In this document: positions 42,154 through 52,519 of the stretch, piece by piece
Position numbering within the stretch: the first letter of the stretch is position 1
Layout of the letters: each line of letters starts with the position of its first letter
Notes under the pieces: model-generated
What the model was told of the DNA's origin: nothing
Databases searched by the model: none
What the model saw: only the letters and a program-made list of their open reading frames with translations
NCBI RefSeq assembly: GCF_001427825.1
Contig: NZ_LMGT01000006.1
Span: forward strand, 1 to 64,000
Direction: 5' to 3'
DNA from: Brevundimonas sp. Root608
Lineage (GTDB): Bacteria; Pseudomonadota; Alphaproteobacteria; Caulobacterales; Caulobacteraceae
Length of the DNA: 64,000 nucleotides
Made by a program: the position numbers and the translations under genes

Positions 42154-44496
42154 ATGACCAGACTCCAGCACATGACCGCCAGCGGCGCCGTACGGGCCGG
42201 GGCCCGGAGCCTGCGCCGTCGCAAGGGCGTGCTGTCCGCGTCAACCGCTCTGGCGGGCATCGCCGCCTACGCCGTGATCGGACTGACTGTGTCGCTTTCC
42301 GTGGGAACGACGGCCCGGGCCCAGACCCTGCCCACCGGCGGAACGGTCGTCGCCGGCGGCGCGACCATCACCACCGGCCCCGGCACGATGACGATCAACC
42401 AGTCCACCCAGAACACGGCCATCAACTGGCAGAGCTTCTCGATCGGTCAGGGCGGCAGCGTCGTCTTCGTGCAGCCGAACAGCAGCTCGATCGCGCTGAA
42501 CCGGGTGCTGGGCGCGGACGCATCTTCGATCTTCGGCAGCCTGACCTCCAATGGCCAGGTGTTCCTGATCAATCCGAACGGCGTGCTGTTCGGACAGGGG
42601 TCCCAGGTCAATGTCGGCGGGCTGGTCGCGTCCACCCTGGGCATGACGGACGCGGACTTCATGGCGGGCGACTACAGATTCTCGGGCAGCGGCGGGTCAG
42701 TGCTCAACCAGGGCACGATCATCGCCAACGGCGGCTACGTCGCCCTGCTGGGGGGGACCGTCAGCAATGAGGGCCTGATCCAGGCCAATCTGGGCACGAT
42801 CACCCTCGCCTCGGGCGAAGCCATCACACTCGACGTCGCGGGCGACGGACTGCTCAACGTCGCCGTGGACAGGGGTGCGGCCAACGCCCTGGTCCAGAAC
42901 GGCGGCATCCTGCAGGCCGACGGGGGCCGGGTGCTGATGACCGCCCAGGGGGCGGGCGAGCTGCTGAGGACGGTGGTGAACAACACCGGCGTGATTCAGG
43001 CCCGCACCATCGGCGAGCGCAACGGCGTCATCCTGCTGATGGGCGACATGCAGAGCGGCACGGTAAGCGTCTCGGGCGTGCTCGACGCCAGCGCGCCTGA
43101 CGGCGGCGACGGCGGCTTCATCGAAACATCCGCCCGGACCGTGAATGTCGCGACCGGGACCCGCGTCACGACCGAGGCGCCCTCGGGCGCCGCCGGGACA
43201 TGGCTGATCGACCCGGCTGATTTCACGATCGGCGCCGGCGGCAATATTTCCGGAGCCACCCTGTCCGCCCAGTTGGTGACCACCAATGTCGTCATCAGCA
43301 CGATGACCGGGCCGGGCGCCAGCCTCCCGGGCAATGGCGACATCCACGTCAATGACGCGATCGCCTGGACCGCCTCCTCCACCCCGACGACGCTGACGCT
43401 GAACGCCAACCGCGACGTCAACATCAATGCCGCGATCACGGCCACCAATGGCAACCTGGTGGCCTGTTGCGGGCGCGACGTGAACGTCAATGCGCCCATC
43501 ACCACGGTGAACGGCAGCGTCCTGCTGAACGCGGGGCAGAATGTGAATGTCTTCCACGCGATCACCACGACCGATGGCAATATCGCGCTGTGCGCGGGGC
43601 ACGACGTCCACATCGACGCCGCGGTCACTCTCACCCGGGGCAGCACCATTCCCGCCCAGAGCCTCGGTCTTCCGGTCGGCCTGACCCTGATCGCCGGCGC
43701 GGACGGAACGGGTCCGGGCGTGGGCGGCGGCACCATCATCTTCAGCCCCCTGGCGCCGCCGGTCACCGTCACGGTCGCCCCGGTGACGATCAACTACAAT
43801 CCGGTCTCCTACGCCGCCCCGACGGACTTCAGCACCCGCTTCGTCCTGACCGAGGGCGCGGCGCTGACTCAACGGATGCTGCTCTTCCCGGACGGCAGCC
43901 GGGTGTTTGACGGTACGACGGCGGCGGTTCTCACCGGGTTCAGGACCACCGCGACGTCAGGCCTGCCGACCGGGGTGACCCTCGTGGCGGGGCCCGCCGC
44001 CAGCGCGACGTTCGATTCCGCGGCGGTCGGCGCCGATGTCGGCATCACCTACAGCGGCTACACACTGGCAGGCCCTGACGCTGGCCGGTATGCCCTGGCC
44101 GGATCCTGCTGCGTGGCGACCTTCCGGACACGGGGGACGATCACCGCGGCTCCCCCTCCGCCTCCGCCGCCGCCGCCTCCGCCTCCGCCTCCTCCCCCGC
44201 CGCCGCCGCCCGTGACTCCGCCGGTGACGCCGCCGGTCGTTCCGCCTGTCGCACCGCCGCCGGTGACGCCGCCCGGGACGCCTTCGCCGTTCGTGCCTTA
44301 TCCGACGATCAACTATCCCGTCGTGACGCCGACGCCGGAGTTGCCCCTGGACCTCGTCGATCGGGGCGTCCGGATGCCGCCGTATGAGGCGACCCCTGTC
44401 TCTCCGCCCGCCGAGGAGGTGATTGCGCGCCCCGCCCCGCCCACGCGGATCGCGCCGCCCGTCCCGGTCTATGTTCCCAAGCAGGACCGCAACTGA
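42154..44496 (+). CDS. Two-partner secretion exoprotein (TpsA, filamentous-hemagglutinin type)
   Basis: 780 residues. A long extended signal peptide (about 1-56, RRRKGVLSASTALAGIAAYAVIGLTVSLSV) leads into the TPS domain with the diagnostic INPNGVLFGQGSQVNVGGLVAST (about residues 127-150) and beta-helix rungs (NQGTIIANGGYVALLGG, NEGLIQANLGTITLASG). Next come four shorter repeats ending in DVN(I/V)(N/H)A(A/P)I with paired cysteines, then an MBG/YDG-type domain (VFDGTTAAVLTGF). From about 670 it is a run of 20 or more prolines and a Pro-rich tail. Small for the family, which often exceeds 2000 residues. No frameshift. Confidence 0.92.
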   Translation: MTRLQHMTASGAVRAGARSLRRRKGVLSASTALAGIAAYAVIGLTVSLSVGTTARAQTLPTGGTVVAGGATITTGPGTMTINQSTQNTAINWQSFSIGQGGSVVFVQPNSSSIALNRVLGADASSIFGSLTSNGQVFLINPNGVLFGQGSQVNVGGLVASTLGMTDADFMAGDYRFSGSGGSVLNQGTIIANGGYVALLGGTVSNEGLIQANLGTITLASGEAITLDVAGDGLLNVAVDRGAANALVQNGGILQADGGRVLMTAQGAGELLRTVVNNTGVIQARTIGERNGVILLMGDMQSGTVSVSGVLDASAPDGGDGGFIETSARTVNVATGTRVTTEAPSGAAGTWLIDPADFTIGAGGNISGATLSAQLVTTNVVISTMTGPGASLPGNGDIHVNDAIAWTASSTPTTLTLNANRDVNINAAITATNGNLVACCGRDVNVNAPITTVNGSVLLNAGQNVNVFHAITTTDGNIALCAGHDVHIDAAVTLTRGSTIPAQSLGLPVGLTLIAGADGTGPGVGGGTIIFSPLAPPVTVTVAPVTINYNPVSYAAPTDFSTRFVLTEGAALTQRMLLFPDGSRVFDGTTAAVLTGFRTTATSGLPTGVTLVAGPAASATFDSAAVGADVGITYSGYTLAGPDAGRYALAGSCCVATFRTRGTITAAPPPPPPPPPPPPPPPPPPPPVTPPVTPPVVPPVAPPPVTPPGTPSPFVPYPTINYPVVTPTPELPLDLVDRGVRMPPYEATPVSPPAEEVIARPAPPTRIAPPVPVYVPKQDRN

Positions 44497-44498
44497 CC

Positions 44499-45239
44499 AT
44501 GGCGTCCACACCTCCGAAATGCGCCGCGCATGCCACGTCCCGCGGGTTCACCCCCCGTTGGCCAGGGCTGTGCGTGGTCGGAGGCCTGGCCCTGGGCCTC
44601 GCCTTTCCGCATCCCGGCCAGGCGTCCGAGCGAGCCTGGTCGCCTGACGGGCGCGACGCCGTCGTCTCACCGGCGGCGAGCGAGATTGCGGCCTGGATCA
44701 GCGAGACCGCCGACAATCAGGGGCTGCCGTTCCTCATGGTGGACAAGGTCAATGCCCGGGTGCTCGCCTATGACGGCGACGGGCGGTTGCTGGGCTCAGC
44801 CCCCGTCCTGCTGGGCCTGTCGCGCGGCGACGTCTCCCCGCCGGGAATCGGCGACCGTCCGCTGTCCGCCATCGGTCCCGAAGACCGGATCACGCCGGCG
44901 GGACGCTTCCTCGCTTCGATGGGCGAGAACCTCGGCGGCAAGGGCATTCTGTGGATCGACTACGACGCCGCCCTCTCCCTGCATCCGGTCGTTACGACCC
45001 GGGCGGCTGACCGCCGGCTGGAGCGCCTCGGCACGGCGACCGCGCAGGACAACCGGATCTCGTACGGGTGCGTGAACGTGCCGGTGAAATTCTACGAAGA
45101 GATCGTGCAGCCCGCCTTCACCGGGACGACCGGGATCGTCTACATCCTGCCCGAGCACCGCTCGCTTGCAGAGGTGTTCTTCCCGGCTCCCGCCGTGGCC
45201 GAATCCGCGTCAGGCGAAGACAGTCCGTCGACGGACTGA
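44499..45239 (+). CDS. L,D-transpeptidase (YkuD domain), exported
   Basis: 246 residues, starting 2 bp after the tpsA stop, so its translation is coupled to it. A signal-anchor lies at about 24-45 (WPGLCVVGGLALGLAFPHPGQA). The YkuD catalytic motif is ISYGCVNVP with the nucleophile Cys, and the earlier LHPV His completes the site. Such enzymes cross-link peptidoglycan or attach proteins to it. Coupling with a secreted adhesin-like protein suggests a wall-remodelling or anchoring partner. Confidence 0.88.
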   Translation: MASTPPKCAAHATSRGFTPRWPGLCVVGGLALGLAFPHPGQASERAWSPDGRDAVVSPAASEIAAWISETADNQGLPFLMVDKVNARVLAYDGDGRLLGSAPVLLGLSRGDVSPPGIGDRPLSAIGPEDRITPAGRFLASMGENLGGKGILWIDYDAALSLHPVVTTRAADRRLERLGTATAQDNRISYGCVNVPVKFYEEIVQPAFTGTTGIVYILPEHRSLAEVFFPAPAVAESASGEDSPSTD

Positions 45240-45251
45240 AGCCGCCGCGAT

Positions 45252-45650
45252 CTACTCGCGTCGGTCGCCCTCGCGTCGATCCTCGCCTCGCATCCCGCCG
45301 TTCAACATCATCAACTCAAGGCGGATTTCCACCAGTCTGAGCTCGATCGAGCCGAGCGCCAGCAGGAGAACCGACGTCACCAGCGCGGCGGCTTCAAATC
45401 CGACCGCGACGATGGTCGACGGCAGGTTCAGCATCTGCCCGCCCAGCAGCGTCAGGACGAACGCGGCCGTACTGAAGACGACGCCAAAGGCACCGACGGC
45501 CTTGAGCAGCGAGTTCCGCGGGGCGCCCTTGTTGATCCGGCTGCCGGGTTTGCGACGGTCCCGCGCCCGGCGGTCGCCTGACCTTTGACGCTTCTCCGAT
45601 GGCGGCTCGTCGTCGATTCGATCCGCGATCACCTGGGCTTCAACAGACAT
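45252..45650 (-). CDS. Small membrane protein of unknown function
   Basis: 132 residues. Basic N-terminus (SEKRQRSGDRRARDRRK), two membrane helices (about 50-72 and 80-102), and a C-terminal stretch (MLNGGMRGEDRREGDRRE) resembling the N-terminal Arg-rich part. Not recognised. It lies 11 bp after the TadG-like gene and convergent to the transpeptidase. Confidence 0.75.
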   Translation of the reverse strand: MSVEAQVIADRIDDEPPSEKRQRSGDRRARDRRKPGSRINKGAPRNSLLKAVGAFGVVFSTAAFVLTLLGGQMLNLPSTIVAVGFEAAALVTSVLLLALGSIELRLVEIRLELMMLNGGMRGEDRREGDRRE

Positions 45651-45661
45651 GGCTTCCCTCC

Positions 45662-46930
45662 CTATTCGATCAGCCGCGCACCGCCGGCGCGCGGACCCAC
45701 ACCCTTCGGCACGGGAACGGTCGTCGCGTCGTAGTCGGCGTTGACGAACAGCGACGGCGCGCCGGTGAGTTGCAGGCTGCGCGCCACGATGACGGTCCAG
45801 GCGCTGTCACGCGCGACGTCAGCCCTGCCCTGGACAACCAGTCGGGCGGTCGGCACGTAGATCACGCCCAGCAGGCTGTCGACGTTGTCGCTGGAGATGA
45901 TGAAGTCCTGCCTGTTGTCGCGCGTGGCGCCCATCACGATGCCCGCATAGGCGCCGCTCGTTCGTCCCGACAGGCTCACCAGCGCATTGTCGATGAACTG
46001 GAATCGGGACGCCGTGTCGAAGAACAGAACGACATCGTCGCCCTGCAGGCGAGCCCCGTCCTTGACGATCAGACTTCCACGACTGAACCAGTGCTCGCCG
46101 GGTTCAAGAACGACGGCGGCGGTTCCCGAGATTTCCAGACCGCCGCAATGGATGCCGGGCCGGATACGAGTGACGCCGACCGCGAGCTTGAGCGGCTCGA
46201 GCACCGCGCCGACGACACAGTCGGCCAGCCCGCTCCGATCGAGATCCAGCGCGGCGAAGGGATCGGCGATCCGGGCCGCGCCGGTTCCGGGCGTGGGACT
46301 GATCGCCCCGCTGGCCGAGGTGACGGCCTGAACGGCGGCCGCCGTGATGGAGCCGCCCTCGACCAGAATGTCCCGGTTGGAGTGCACCATGCAGGCCGGC
46401 GCCGCGATCCGGCCGGTATCCGTGATGTTCAGAACCCTGGCGTTGGTGTCCGCCGTGACCAGCACGCACAGGGGAACCAGGCCGAGCGATGTGGCCGTGG
46501 CGTCGCCCTGGAAATTCCATCCCCCCGGAGGAAGCAGATTGGCGAAGAATGACGGGCGGTGGCCCCGAAGAAGGACCCGGATCGCGCGCTGCCCGCCCTG
46601 GTCGACAACCTCGTAGGTTCCCTCGAAGCTCGGCCCCTCAGACCAGTCGCTCATGGCCCCGGCGACGAAGGAGGCGGCGCGTTCCTTGGCCGCAGCGCCG
46701 TCGGTGGCCAGGGCGAGGGAGGGCGCCCCGGCCAGGGCGGCTGCGTCGGCGATGCTCTGCAGGCGGACTTTTGCCGTGTGAACGGCGAACAGGTCGACGG
46801 CGCCGACTCCGAGCAGGATCACCGCAGGCCCGATGAAGGCGAAGGCGAGGGCGATATTGCCTCGTGTGTCCGAGCGAAGCAGGCGGACGTGAATCCCCAG
46901 CCTGATCAGAAGACGCGCCACGGCCCTCAT
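45662..46930 (-). CDS. TadG-like pilus-assembly-type protein
   Basis: 422 residues. The N-terminal TadE/TadG membrane segment (RLLRSDTRGNIALAFAFIGPAVILLGVGAVDLF) is characteristic, followed by a helical linker (SIADAAALAGAPSLAL). The C-terminal 300 residues are a beta-rich region (IAAPACMVHSNRDILVEGGSITAAAVQ; GIHCGGLEISGTAAVVLEPGEHWF) seen in TadG-family proteins. There are no other tad/cpa genes here, so it may work with a pilus system elsewhere. Overlaps the upstream receiver gene by 4 bp. Confidence 0.83.
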   Translation of the reverse strand: MRAVARLLIRLGIHVRLLRSDTRGNIALAFAFIGPAVILLGVGAVDLFAVHTAKVRLQSIADAAALAGAPSLALATDGAAAKERAASFVAGAMSDWSEGPSFEGTYEVVDQGGQRAIRVLLRGHRPSFFANLLPPGGWNFQGDATATSLGLVPLCVLVTADTNARVLNITDTGRIAAPACMVHSNRDILVEGGSITAAAVQAVTSASGAISPTPGTGAARIADPFAALDLDRSGLADCVVGAVLEPLKLAVGVTRIRPGIHCGGLEISGTAAVVLEPGEHWFSRGSLIVKDGARLQGDDVVLFFDTASRFQFIDNALVSLSGRTSGAYAGIVMGATRDNRQDFIISSDNVDSLLGVIYVPTARLVVQGRADVARDSAWTVIVARSLQLTGAPSLFVNADYDATTVPVPKGVGPRAGGARLIE

Positions 46931-47373
46931 GCGGCCCGGTCCTTGCCGGAGTCGTGGACGGCGCCGCTGCGCTCCGCCCGGGAAGCGCGGAGGACATAGA
47001 GTATCTGATACGTCAGCAGCCGCCAGTTCAGGGGTTTGGTGACGAAGGACGTCGCTCCCAGCCGGAAGGCCCTATCAATGGCCTCGACGTCTTCCCGCCC
47101 TGTCTGAACGATGACGGCGATGTCCCGGGTTCGCGGATTGGCCCTGATGGCGGCGAGGGTGTCGAACCCGTCCATGACCGGCATCTCGAGATCAAGAAGA
47201 ACGACGTCGTAGTCCTCCTTCAGCCGCTCCAACGCGTCCGCTCCGTGAACGGCGACATCGATACGGGCTTTCGGGGACGCGAGATTTACCTGGGCGAACT
47301 CGCGCAGAATGGGGTCGTCATCCACAAACAGGATCCGTGCGGACTCATCAAGGACGTAGAAAAAGTCGCCCAC
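46927..47373 (-). CDS. Single-domain response regulator
   Basis: 148 residues. A receiver domain: acidic pocket in FVDDD, phospho-acceptor Asp in [19 protein letters not shown], Thr in VIVQTGRED and Lys in SFVTKPLNW. No output domain, and an Arg/Ala-rich tail. It overlaps the start of the TadG-like gene. Divergent from the hybrid kinase, its likely partner. Confidence 0.92.
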   Translation of the reverse strand: MGDFFYVLDESARILFVDDDPILREFAQVNLASPKARIDVAVHGADALERLKEDYDVVLLDLEMPVMDGFDTLAAIRANPRTRDIAVIVQTGREDVEAIDRAFRLGATSFVTKPLNWRLLTYQILYVLRASRAERSGAVHDSGKDRAA

Positions 47374-47489
47374 TACTCAACCCTTCGGGCCTTACGGGCC
47401 CCGCCGGACAGTCCCGACGACAGAAGCTTAAGGGAAGAGTCATTAAGCGTCCGTATCCTGAGACAAATCGGCAATCCGGGTGCTCGAAG

Positions 47490-50400
47490 TTGCTAAGTTC
47501 GAAGCCATATCGAAGCGGATCCATCCGCCGAAAGCTGATCGGGCTGGTGCTGTCCTCGCTTCTGACGACTTGCATCGTTACGGCAACGTTTGCGGTATGG
47601 CTTGACGCCCGGGATCAGTCCGCGCTCGAGACCCAGAGGCTGACGCAAACGGCGCGCGTCATCGCTTCGCTCGCGGCCGACCCCGTTCGTTCGGGAGATT
47701 CCTCGGGGGCCTTCACCGCCATCAGATCCATCGGCCAGATGCCGGACATCACCTATGCCCGCATCACCGGAACCGGGGGGCGCCTGCTGGCCGAGACGGG
47801 AGGCGGCGTCCGCCTGACGTCCGACGCCACGATCGGGCGGAGCGGCGCGGCGTCCTTCTGGTCCGTCCTGAGAAGCGGCACGCTTCAGGCGACAGCGCCC
47901 GTGATGAGCCAGGGCGCCCAGGTGGGGGAGATCACCCTTCTGAGCCAGGCGCCGGGACTCAAGTCCCGCATTCTCGCCGCGGTCCTGACCAGCCTCGCCG
48001 GCGCCGCGGTTGCGCTTCTGGCGGGACTGATGATCGCGCTCCGGCTGGCGCGCCGGATAAGCACCCCGATCGTACAACTGGCCGCCTTCACCAGCGACGT
48101 CCGGCACTCCGGCGATTTCGCGCGGTCGCCGGAAATCGCGGCCGACGGCGAGGTGGGCGAACTGGTGTCGGGCGTGCGGGCGATGATGGAGGATATCCGG
48201 GTCCGGGACGACCGCATTGCCGCTCACGTCGCCGGCCTCGAACAGGAGGTATCGGCCCGAACCGCAGAGCTTCGGGTGGCCAAGGAGACGGCCGAGGCGG
48301 CGACCGCGGCCAAGTCCGACTTCCTGGCGGTCATGAGCCACGAAATCCGGACGCCCATGAATGGCATCCTCGCCCTGAGCGAACTCCTCTCCGGCTCAGA
48401 CCTCGCGCCTCGCCAGCGCAGGTACGCGGACGTCATCGCCAAGTCGGGCAAGTCGCTGCTGGCGATCATCAATGACATCCTCGACTTCTCCAAGGTGGAG
48501 GCGGGCAAACTCGATCTTGAAGATGTCGAGTTTGATCTCACGGAGGCCGCGGAGGACGTGGCCGGCCTGTTCACCGAGCGCGCCCGTGAAAAGCGGCTCG
48601 ATCTGGCTGTCTATGTCGATCCCGCCCTGCCCCGTGTCTGCGGCGATCCGACCCGGCTCCGGCAGATCCTCGGCAACCTCACCAACAATGCGATCAAGTT
48701 CACCGAGAGCGGAGGCGTTCTGATCACGATCGAGGCGGACAGCGAACGGCCGGAGGGGTACGTCCTGGGGGTCCTCGACACCGGTCCCGGGATACCGGAG
48801 GACAAGCTGCCGGACCTTTTCCAGGCCTTTTCGCAGGCCGACCAGAGCACGACCCGAAAGCACGGCGGTACCGGCCTCGGGCTGACGATTTGCGACCGCC
48901 TTGTTCAGGCCATGGACGGCGAATGGCGTCTGCGCAGCCGCCTTGGCGAGGGCTCGCTGTTCGCCTTCGCCGTGTCGCTGCGGACGGCCCCGGGCAGCGT
49001 CGGTCTCGCGGCGGAACCGACCGCCATGTCGGCCTCCGTCGAGGGCGTAGGGCCCATGTCCGAACGCGCCTTGCGCCGCTACCTGGCGGATTTCGGCATC
49101 GGCGCGGCTCCGGCCGGACAGGCGACAGAGGCGGCGTTCCACGGACCGGATCAACCGGTCCTGGGCGTCCCGACCGTCGTGGTCGCCGGGGGCGACGTTC
49201 AGGCTCCCCCGGGAACGTGTGTCCTGCAGACCCCGATCCGCCGGAGCGAAATCGAGGCGATCGCGCGCCAGCTGCGCGCAGGTCAGCCGCTGGCCGTGCC
49301 GCAAGGCAGAGGCGGCGATTTCCAGTCGGTCCAGTTCCCCGGCGTCCGGGTTCTGGTGGTCGACGATTCCGAGGTGAACCGTGAGGTCGCCGGCGAGGCG
49401 CTGGACCGGCTGGGAGCCTCCGTAACGCTCGCTGAAGACGGGCTTCAGGCGGTGGAGCGCCTCAGGACCGAAAGCTACGATCTGGTCCTGATGGATGGCT
49501 CGATGCCCAATCTCGACGGGTTCGAGGCGACGATGATCATTCGGGCCGAAGAGGCGGCCCGGAACCGTCCGAGATCGACGATCCTGGCCCTGACCGCTCA
49601 CGTGGTCGGAACCGCGGCCGGCGCCTGGGAGGCCGCGGGCATGGACGGGGTGATCTACAAGCCGTTCACCATGGGCGACCTCGCCGACGCTCTTGGCGCT
49701 CATTGCCCCGAATTCGCGCAACGCGGGGAAACCGCCCCGGCGGTGGAGACCATAGCGGCTGTGGACACAGGCCTTTTCGACCCCGTCGTTCAGGCTGAGC
49801 TGCAGGCCATGGCCCTCAACGGCCGGCCCGATTTCGTCGCCAAGGTCGAGGGCCTCTATGCGACCAATGCACCCCTGCGTCTGTCCGACCTCCGGCAAGC
49901 GGTCGAGACCGGGAACACCGACGAAGCCGCGCGCGCCGCGCACGCCCTCAAATCGATGAGCCTGAGCCTGGGCGCGGCAGCGGTGGCAAAGGCGGCGGCC
50001 TCGGTGGAGAATGCGGCGCGTGGGGGGAACGGCGCCCGCCTGGACGTCGACGCCCTTGCCCTGGTGCTGGATCAAACATTGTCCAGTATCGCCGCGCGCT
50101 CCTCGGAGCCCCCGGCGTCGGATTCGAAGTCCGCGACCGTGGAGGAGGATCTGGCGGCCGCCCTGGAGGGCGGGCATCTGAGGCTCGTTTATCAACCCAT
50201 GATGGATCGGGACGGGGCCTTCGCCGGCAAGGTCGAGGCCCTCGTCCGCTGGACCTGCCCCGAGCGAGGCGTGCGGAGTCCGGATGAGTTCATACCCGCC
50301 CTTGAAGCCGCCGGCGCGATCAGGCGGCTGACGGATTTCGTCATGGAAAGGGCGATGCAGGAGGGCGTGGCGCGACGGGACCTCCGAATTTCGGTCAACG

Positions 50401-50882
50401 CGTCCGCGGACGAGTTTCAGTGCGATGATTTTGCGGACCGGGTCGCCAGGGCCGCCGCGCGGACAGACTACCCGCTCGAGCAAATCGAGATCGAGGTCAC
50501 CGAAACCGCGATCCTCGACATTGAACGGGCGCGACCGACCCTCGAGCGGCTCGAAACCATGGGGGTGGGGGTCGCGCTGGATGACTTCGGTTCCGGGTAC
50601 ACCAGCCTTCACGCGCTGAGACGTCTCCAGTTCGCCACGCTGAAGATCGACAGAAGCTTTATCACACGGTGTTGCGAGGACACCGCGTCGGCCGCCATCA
50701 TCCATGCCGTGATCGGCGTTGGTCGGGCCCTGGGCATGAAAATCGTCTGCGAGGGCGTGGAGACCGAAGAGCAGTTCCGGTTCCTGCGGACCGCCGGCGT
50801 CCACTATATTCAGGGCTACTACTACCGCCGTCCCTGCGACTTCCAGGACCTTCCCGTTTCCGAAGTCAGGGCTGCCGCCTGA
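47490..50882 (+). CDS. Membrane hybrid histidine kinase with receiver, HPt and EAL domains
   Basis: About 1130 residues. Start is uncertain: TTG 47490 places the first membrane helix ([26 protein letters not shown]) near the N-terminus; a GTG at 47337 would overlap the divergent gene. Then a periplasmic sensor, second helix (about 170-190), HAMP, HisKA with [15 protein letters not shown] (His about 284), HATPase ([31 protein letters not shown]), receiver (Asp about 668 in LVLMDGSMP), HPt (AHALKS, about 817) and EAL. The EAL retains [40 protein letters not shown] and GVETEEQ, so it looks active for cyclic-di-GMP cleavage. Confidence 0.92.
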   Translation: MLSSKPYRSGSIRRKLIGLVLSSLLTTCIVTATFAVWLDARDQSALETQRLTQTARVIASLAADPVRSGDSSGAFTAIRSIGQMPDITYARITGTGGRLLAETGGGVRLTSDATIGRSGAASFWSVLRSGTLQATAPVMSQGAQVGEITLLSQAPGLKSRILAAVLTSLAGAAVALLAGLMIALRLARRISTPIVQLAAFTSDVRHSGDFARSPEIAADGEVGELVSGVRAMMEDIRVRDDRIAAHVAGLEQEVSARTAELRVAKETAEAATAAKSDFLAVMSHEIRTPMNGILALSELLSGSDLAPRQRRYADVIAKSGKSLLAIINDILDFSKVEAGKLDLEDVEFDLTEAAEDVAGLFTERAREKRLDLAVYVDPALPRVCGDPTRLRQILGNLTNNAIKFTESGGVLITIEADSERPEGYVLGVLDTGPGIPEDKLPDLFQAFSQADQSTTRKHGGTGLGLTICDRLVQAMDGEWRLRSRLGEGSLFAFAVSLRTAPGSVGLAAEPTAMSASVEGVGPMSERALRRYLADFGIGAAPAGQATEAAFHGPDQPVLGVPTVVVAGGDVQAPPGTCVLQTPIRRSEIEAIARQLRAGQPLAVPQGRGGDFQSVQFPGVRVLVVDDSEVNREVAGEALDRLGASVTLAEDGLQAVERLRTESYDLVLMDGSMPNLDGFEATMIIRAEEAARNRPRSTILALTAHVVGTAAGAWEAAGMDGVIYKPFTMGDLADALGAHCPEFAQRGETAPAVETIAAVDTGLFDPVVQAELQAMALNGRPDFVAKVEGLYATNAPLRLSDLRQAVETGNTDEAARAAHALKSMSLSLGAAAVAKAAASVENAARGGNGARLDVDALALVLDQTLSSIAARSSEPPASDSKSATVEEDLAAALEGGHLRLVYQPMMDRDGAFAGKVEALVRWTCPERGVRSPDEFIPALEAAGAIRRLTDFVMERAMQEGVARRDLRISVNASADEFQCDDFADRVARAAARTDYPLEQIEIEVTETAILDIERARPTLERLETMGVGVALDDFGSGYTSLHALRRLQFATLKIDRSFITRCCEDTASAAIIHAVIGVGRALGMKIVCEGVETEEQFRFLRTAGVHYIQGYYYRRPCDFQDLPVSEVRAAA

Positions 50883-50925
50883 TGTGCGTTCCCGCCCCCC
50901 GACCTGTCAGTAAAGGAGTCTCGCA

Positions 50926-51369
50926 ATGTCCATGATCCTCGTCGTTGACGACGACCCGACCGTCCGCATGATCGCGGCCGAAATTCTGACGACTGCGGGG
51001 CACCAGGTAATCGAGGCGGCAGACGGCGACGAAGCCCTCACGCTGGTCGCCGCGAACGCCTTTGACCTCGTCGTTCTGGACATGCTCATGCCCAACAAGG
51101 ACGGGCTGGAAACGATCGTCGAGCTGCGGCGCGCCCGGCCGCAGATACGAATCCTGGCGATCTCGTCAGGCGGACGCATGGACGCGAGCCAACTGTTGCG
51201 CATGGCGCTGGTGTTCGGGGCCGACGAAACCATGGCCAAGCCCCTGCGCAGCGAGGCCTTCAGTGAAGCCGTCTCGCGCCTGCTTTCCAGGGCGGGCGTC
51301 GAGCCCGATCCCAAGAGCGTGGCCGCTGAACTGTCGGCGGCCCCCGGCGTTCGCGGGCGTTCGTTCTGA
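50926..51369 (+). CDS. Single-domain response regulator
   Basis: 147 residues, ATG 50926 with AAAGGAG upstream. LVVDDDPTVRMIAAEIL, phospho-acceptor Asp in FDLVVLDMLMPNKDGLETI, ISSGG in place of the Thr motif, and AKPL with the conserved Lys. The tail (about 120-147) has no DNA-binding domain. It follows the hybrid kinase by 43 bp and is likely co-transcribed with it, so phosphate could pass from the HPt domain to this receiver. Confidence 0.92.
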   Translation: MSMILVVDDDPTVRMIAAEILTTAGHQVIEAADGDEALTLVAANAFDLVVLDMLMPNKDGLETIVELRRARPQIRILAISSGGRMDASQLLRMALVFGADETMAKPLRSEAFSEAVSRLLSRAGVEPDPKSVAAELSAAPGVRGRSF

Positions 51370-51414
51370 TCGACCCGTCCCGGCGACGGGAGCGATAACG
51401 CAGCGGGGCCGCCC

Positions 51415-51600
51415 TCAGACGGTCCGACGGTCCTTCAACAGGATCATCAGATAGCGGACCCCGTTGGCCGCCGCCGGCGGGAGGCGGTCGGCGCGCATAT
51501 TGACCTCCGCCGGCGCCTTCTGACGCCGTTCCCGACGCTGACTTCGCGCCGCGACCCGCTTTCGGTCACGACGGATTTCACCACCCGTCAAGGATCTCAT
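51415..51600 (-). CDS. Possible small basic protein
   Basis: 61 residues (MRSLTGGEIRRDRKRV to YLMILLKDRRTV). Begins inside the end of the isochorismatase-family gene. Very Arg-rich, so it may be noise; the NGVRYLMILLKDR ending looks protein-like. No other support. Confidence 0.25.
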   Translation of the reverse strand: MRSLTGGEIRRDRKRVAARSQRRERRQKAPAEVNMRADRLPPAAANGVRYLMILLKDRRTV

Positions 51601-52186
51601 CGCAGGTGGCCGTTTCGATCTGCTGGCCATACCGGTCGTGATAGAGGCTGACCGTCGCGTCGTGGGTTTCGTTCGAGGAACTGCACAGGGCGTCCACGGC
51701 GATGACGACCCGATAGCCCAGGTCCACCGCGCCCAGGACCGTCGCCAGCACGCAAACATCCGTTTCACCCCCGCTGACGACCAGGGTGTCCGCGCCGCGC
51801 TCGCGCAGCAGTCCTTGCAGGTCGCCGCTGAGCCATGGCGAATACACACGCTTGTCGAAGACGAGGGCGGGCGGCGTGAAAAGCGCCAGCTCGGGGACCA
51901 GATCGACCAGGCCCGGCTCCAGGGCCTCCAGCGTCATCGACGACCAGCGCTCGTAATACCCGCGCCAGGTTCCGACGCCCTCCCCCGGCCGCGCCGCCGG
52001 GATGAAGCGGGTGAAGCAGGTCCGTTCCGGTCCATGCTCGCACAACCGCACGACCTCGGGCAGGACACGGCGGATCCACGGAGTCCGCCATGCTGTCTCC
52101 TCGGCAAACAGGCGCTGCATGTCCACGCACAGGTGAACCGCCGAACTCGGTATGGCTCCTTGGGTCAGTCCGGTTGTCTCCGCCAT
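51578..52186 (-). CDS. Isochorismatase-family cysteine hydrolase
   Basis: 202 residues. The catalytic triad is visible: Asp22 in CVDMQ, Lys112 in FDKRVYSPW, and Cys145 in ETDVCVLATV. A conserved non-proline cis segment (VSGGE) precedes the Cys, as in nicotinamidase and related amidohydrolases. Substrate not predictable from sequence. Divergent neighbours are fragments, so context gives little. Confidence 0.9.
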   Translation of the reverse strand: MAETTGLTQGAIPSSAVHLCVDMQRLFAEETAWRTPWIRRVLPEVVRLCEHGPERTCFTRFIPAARPGEGVGTWRGYYERWSSMTLEALEPGLVDLVPELALFTPPALVFDKRVYSPWLSGDLQGLLRERGADTLVVSGGETDVCVLATVLGAVDLGYRVVIAVDALCSSSNETHDATVSLYHDRYGQQIETATCDEILDGW

Positions 52187-52231
52187 GGGCGCTCAACGCC
52201 GCATGACGGGGCGGGTTTCCATGGCGGAGTC

Positions 52232-52519
52232 TCAGGTCCCCGGCTGGACGTAGGGGGTCAGGGCGAAGAAGCGGCGTTCGGCTCCGCGGGGATCGTTCTC
52301 GAGACGGGCCTCGACATCGAGCACCATGGTTTCGCGATCCGTAAGCCCGTAGGGGCGCCAGGCGGGGAGTCCGGGATGGTTCGGATCGCCAGAGCGGGCG
52401 AAGGCGATGAAGGCGTCGCTGAGGCGGTCGGCGACCGTCTGCGCGTCGACGCCCGCGACCCGCGATCCGGCCGCGGCGACGTTGTCGAACGCCAGGGGGA
52501 TGTCCACCGTGTGGAACGC
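52232..52519 (-). pseudogene. C-terminal fragment of a type-B carboxylesterase
   Basis: 96 residues remain: AFHTVDIPLAFDNVAAAG, DAQTVADRLSDAFIAFARSGDPNHPGLPAWRPYGL and a closing RRFFALTPYVQPGT. The first block contains the region of the catalytic His in this family. The rest of the gene, including the Ser motif, is absent. Homology stops abruptly at about 52520. Confidence 0.8.

Noticed and set aside
42697..43872. 391-residue minus-strand open frame
   Set aside because: Antisense to the TpsA gene; no ribosome binding site or protein-like pattern.
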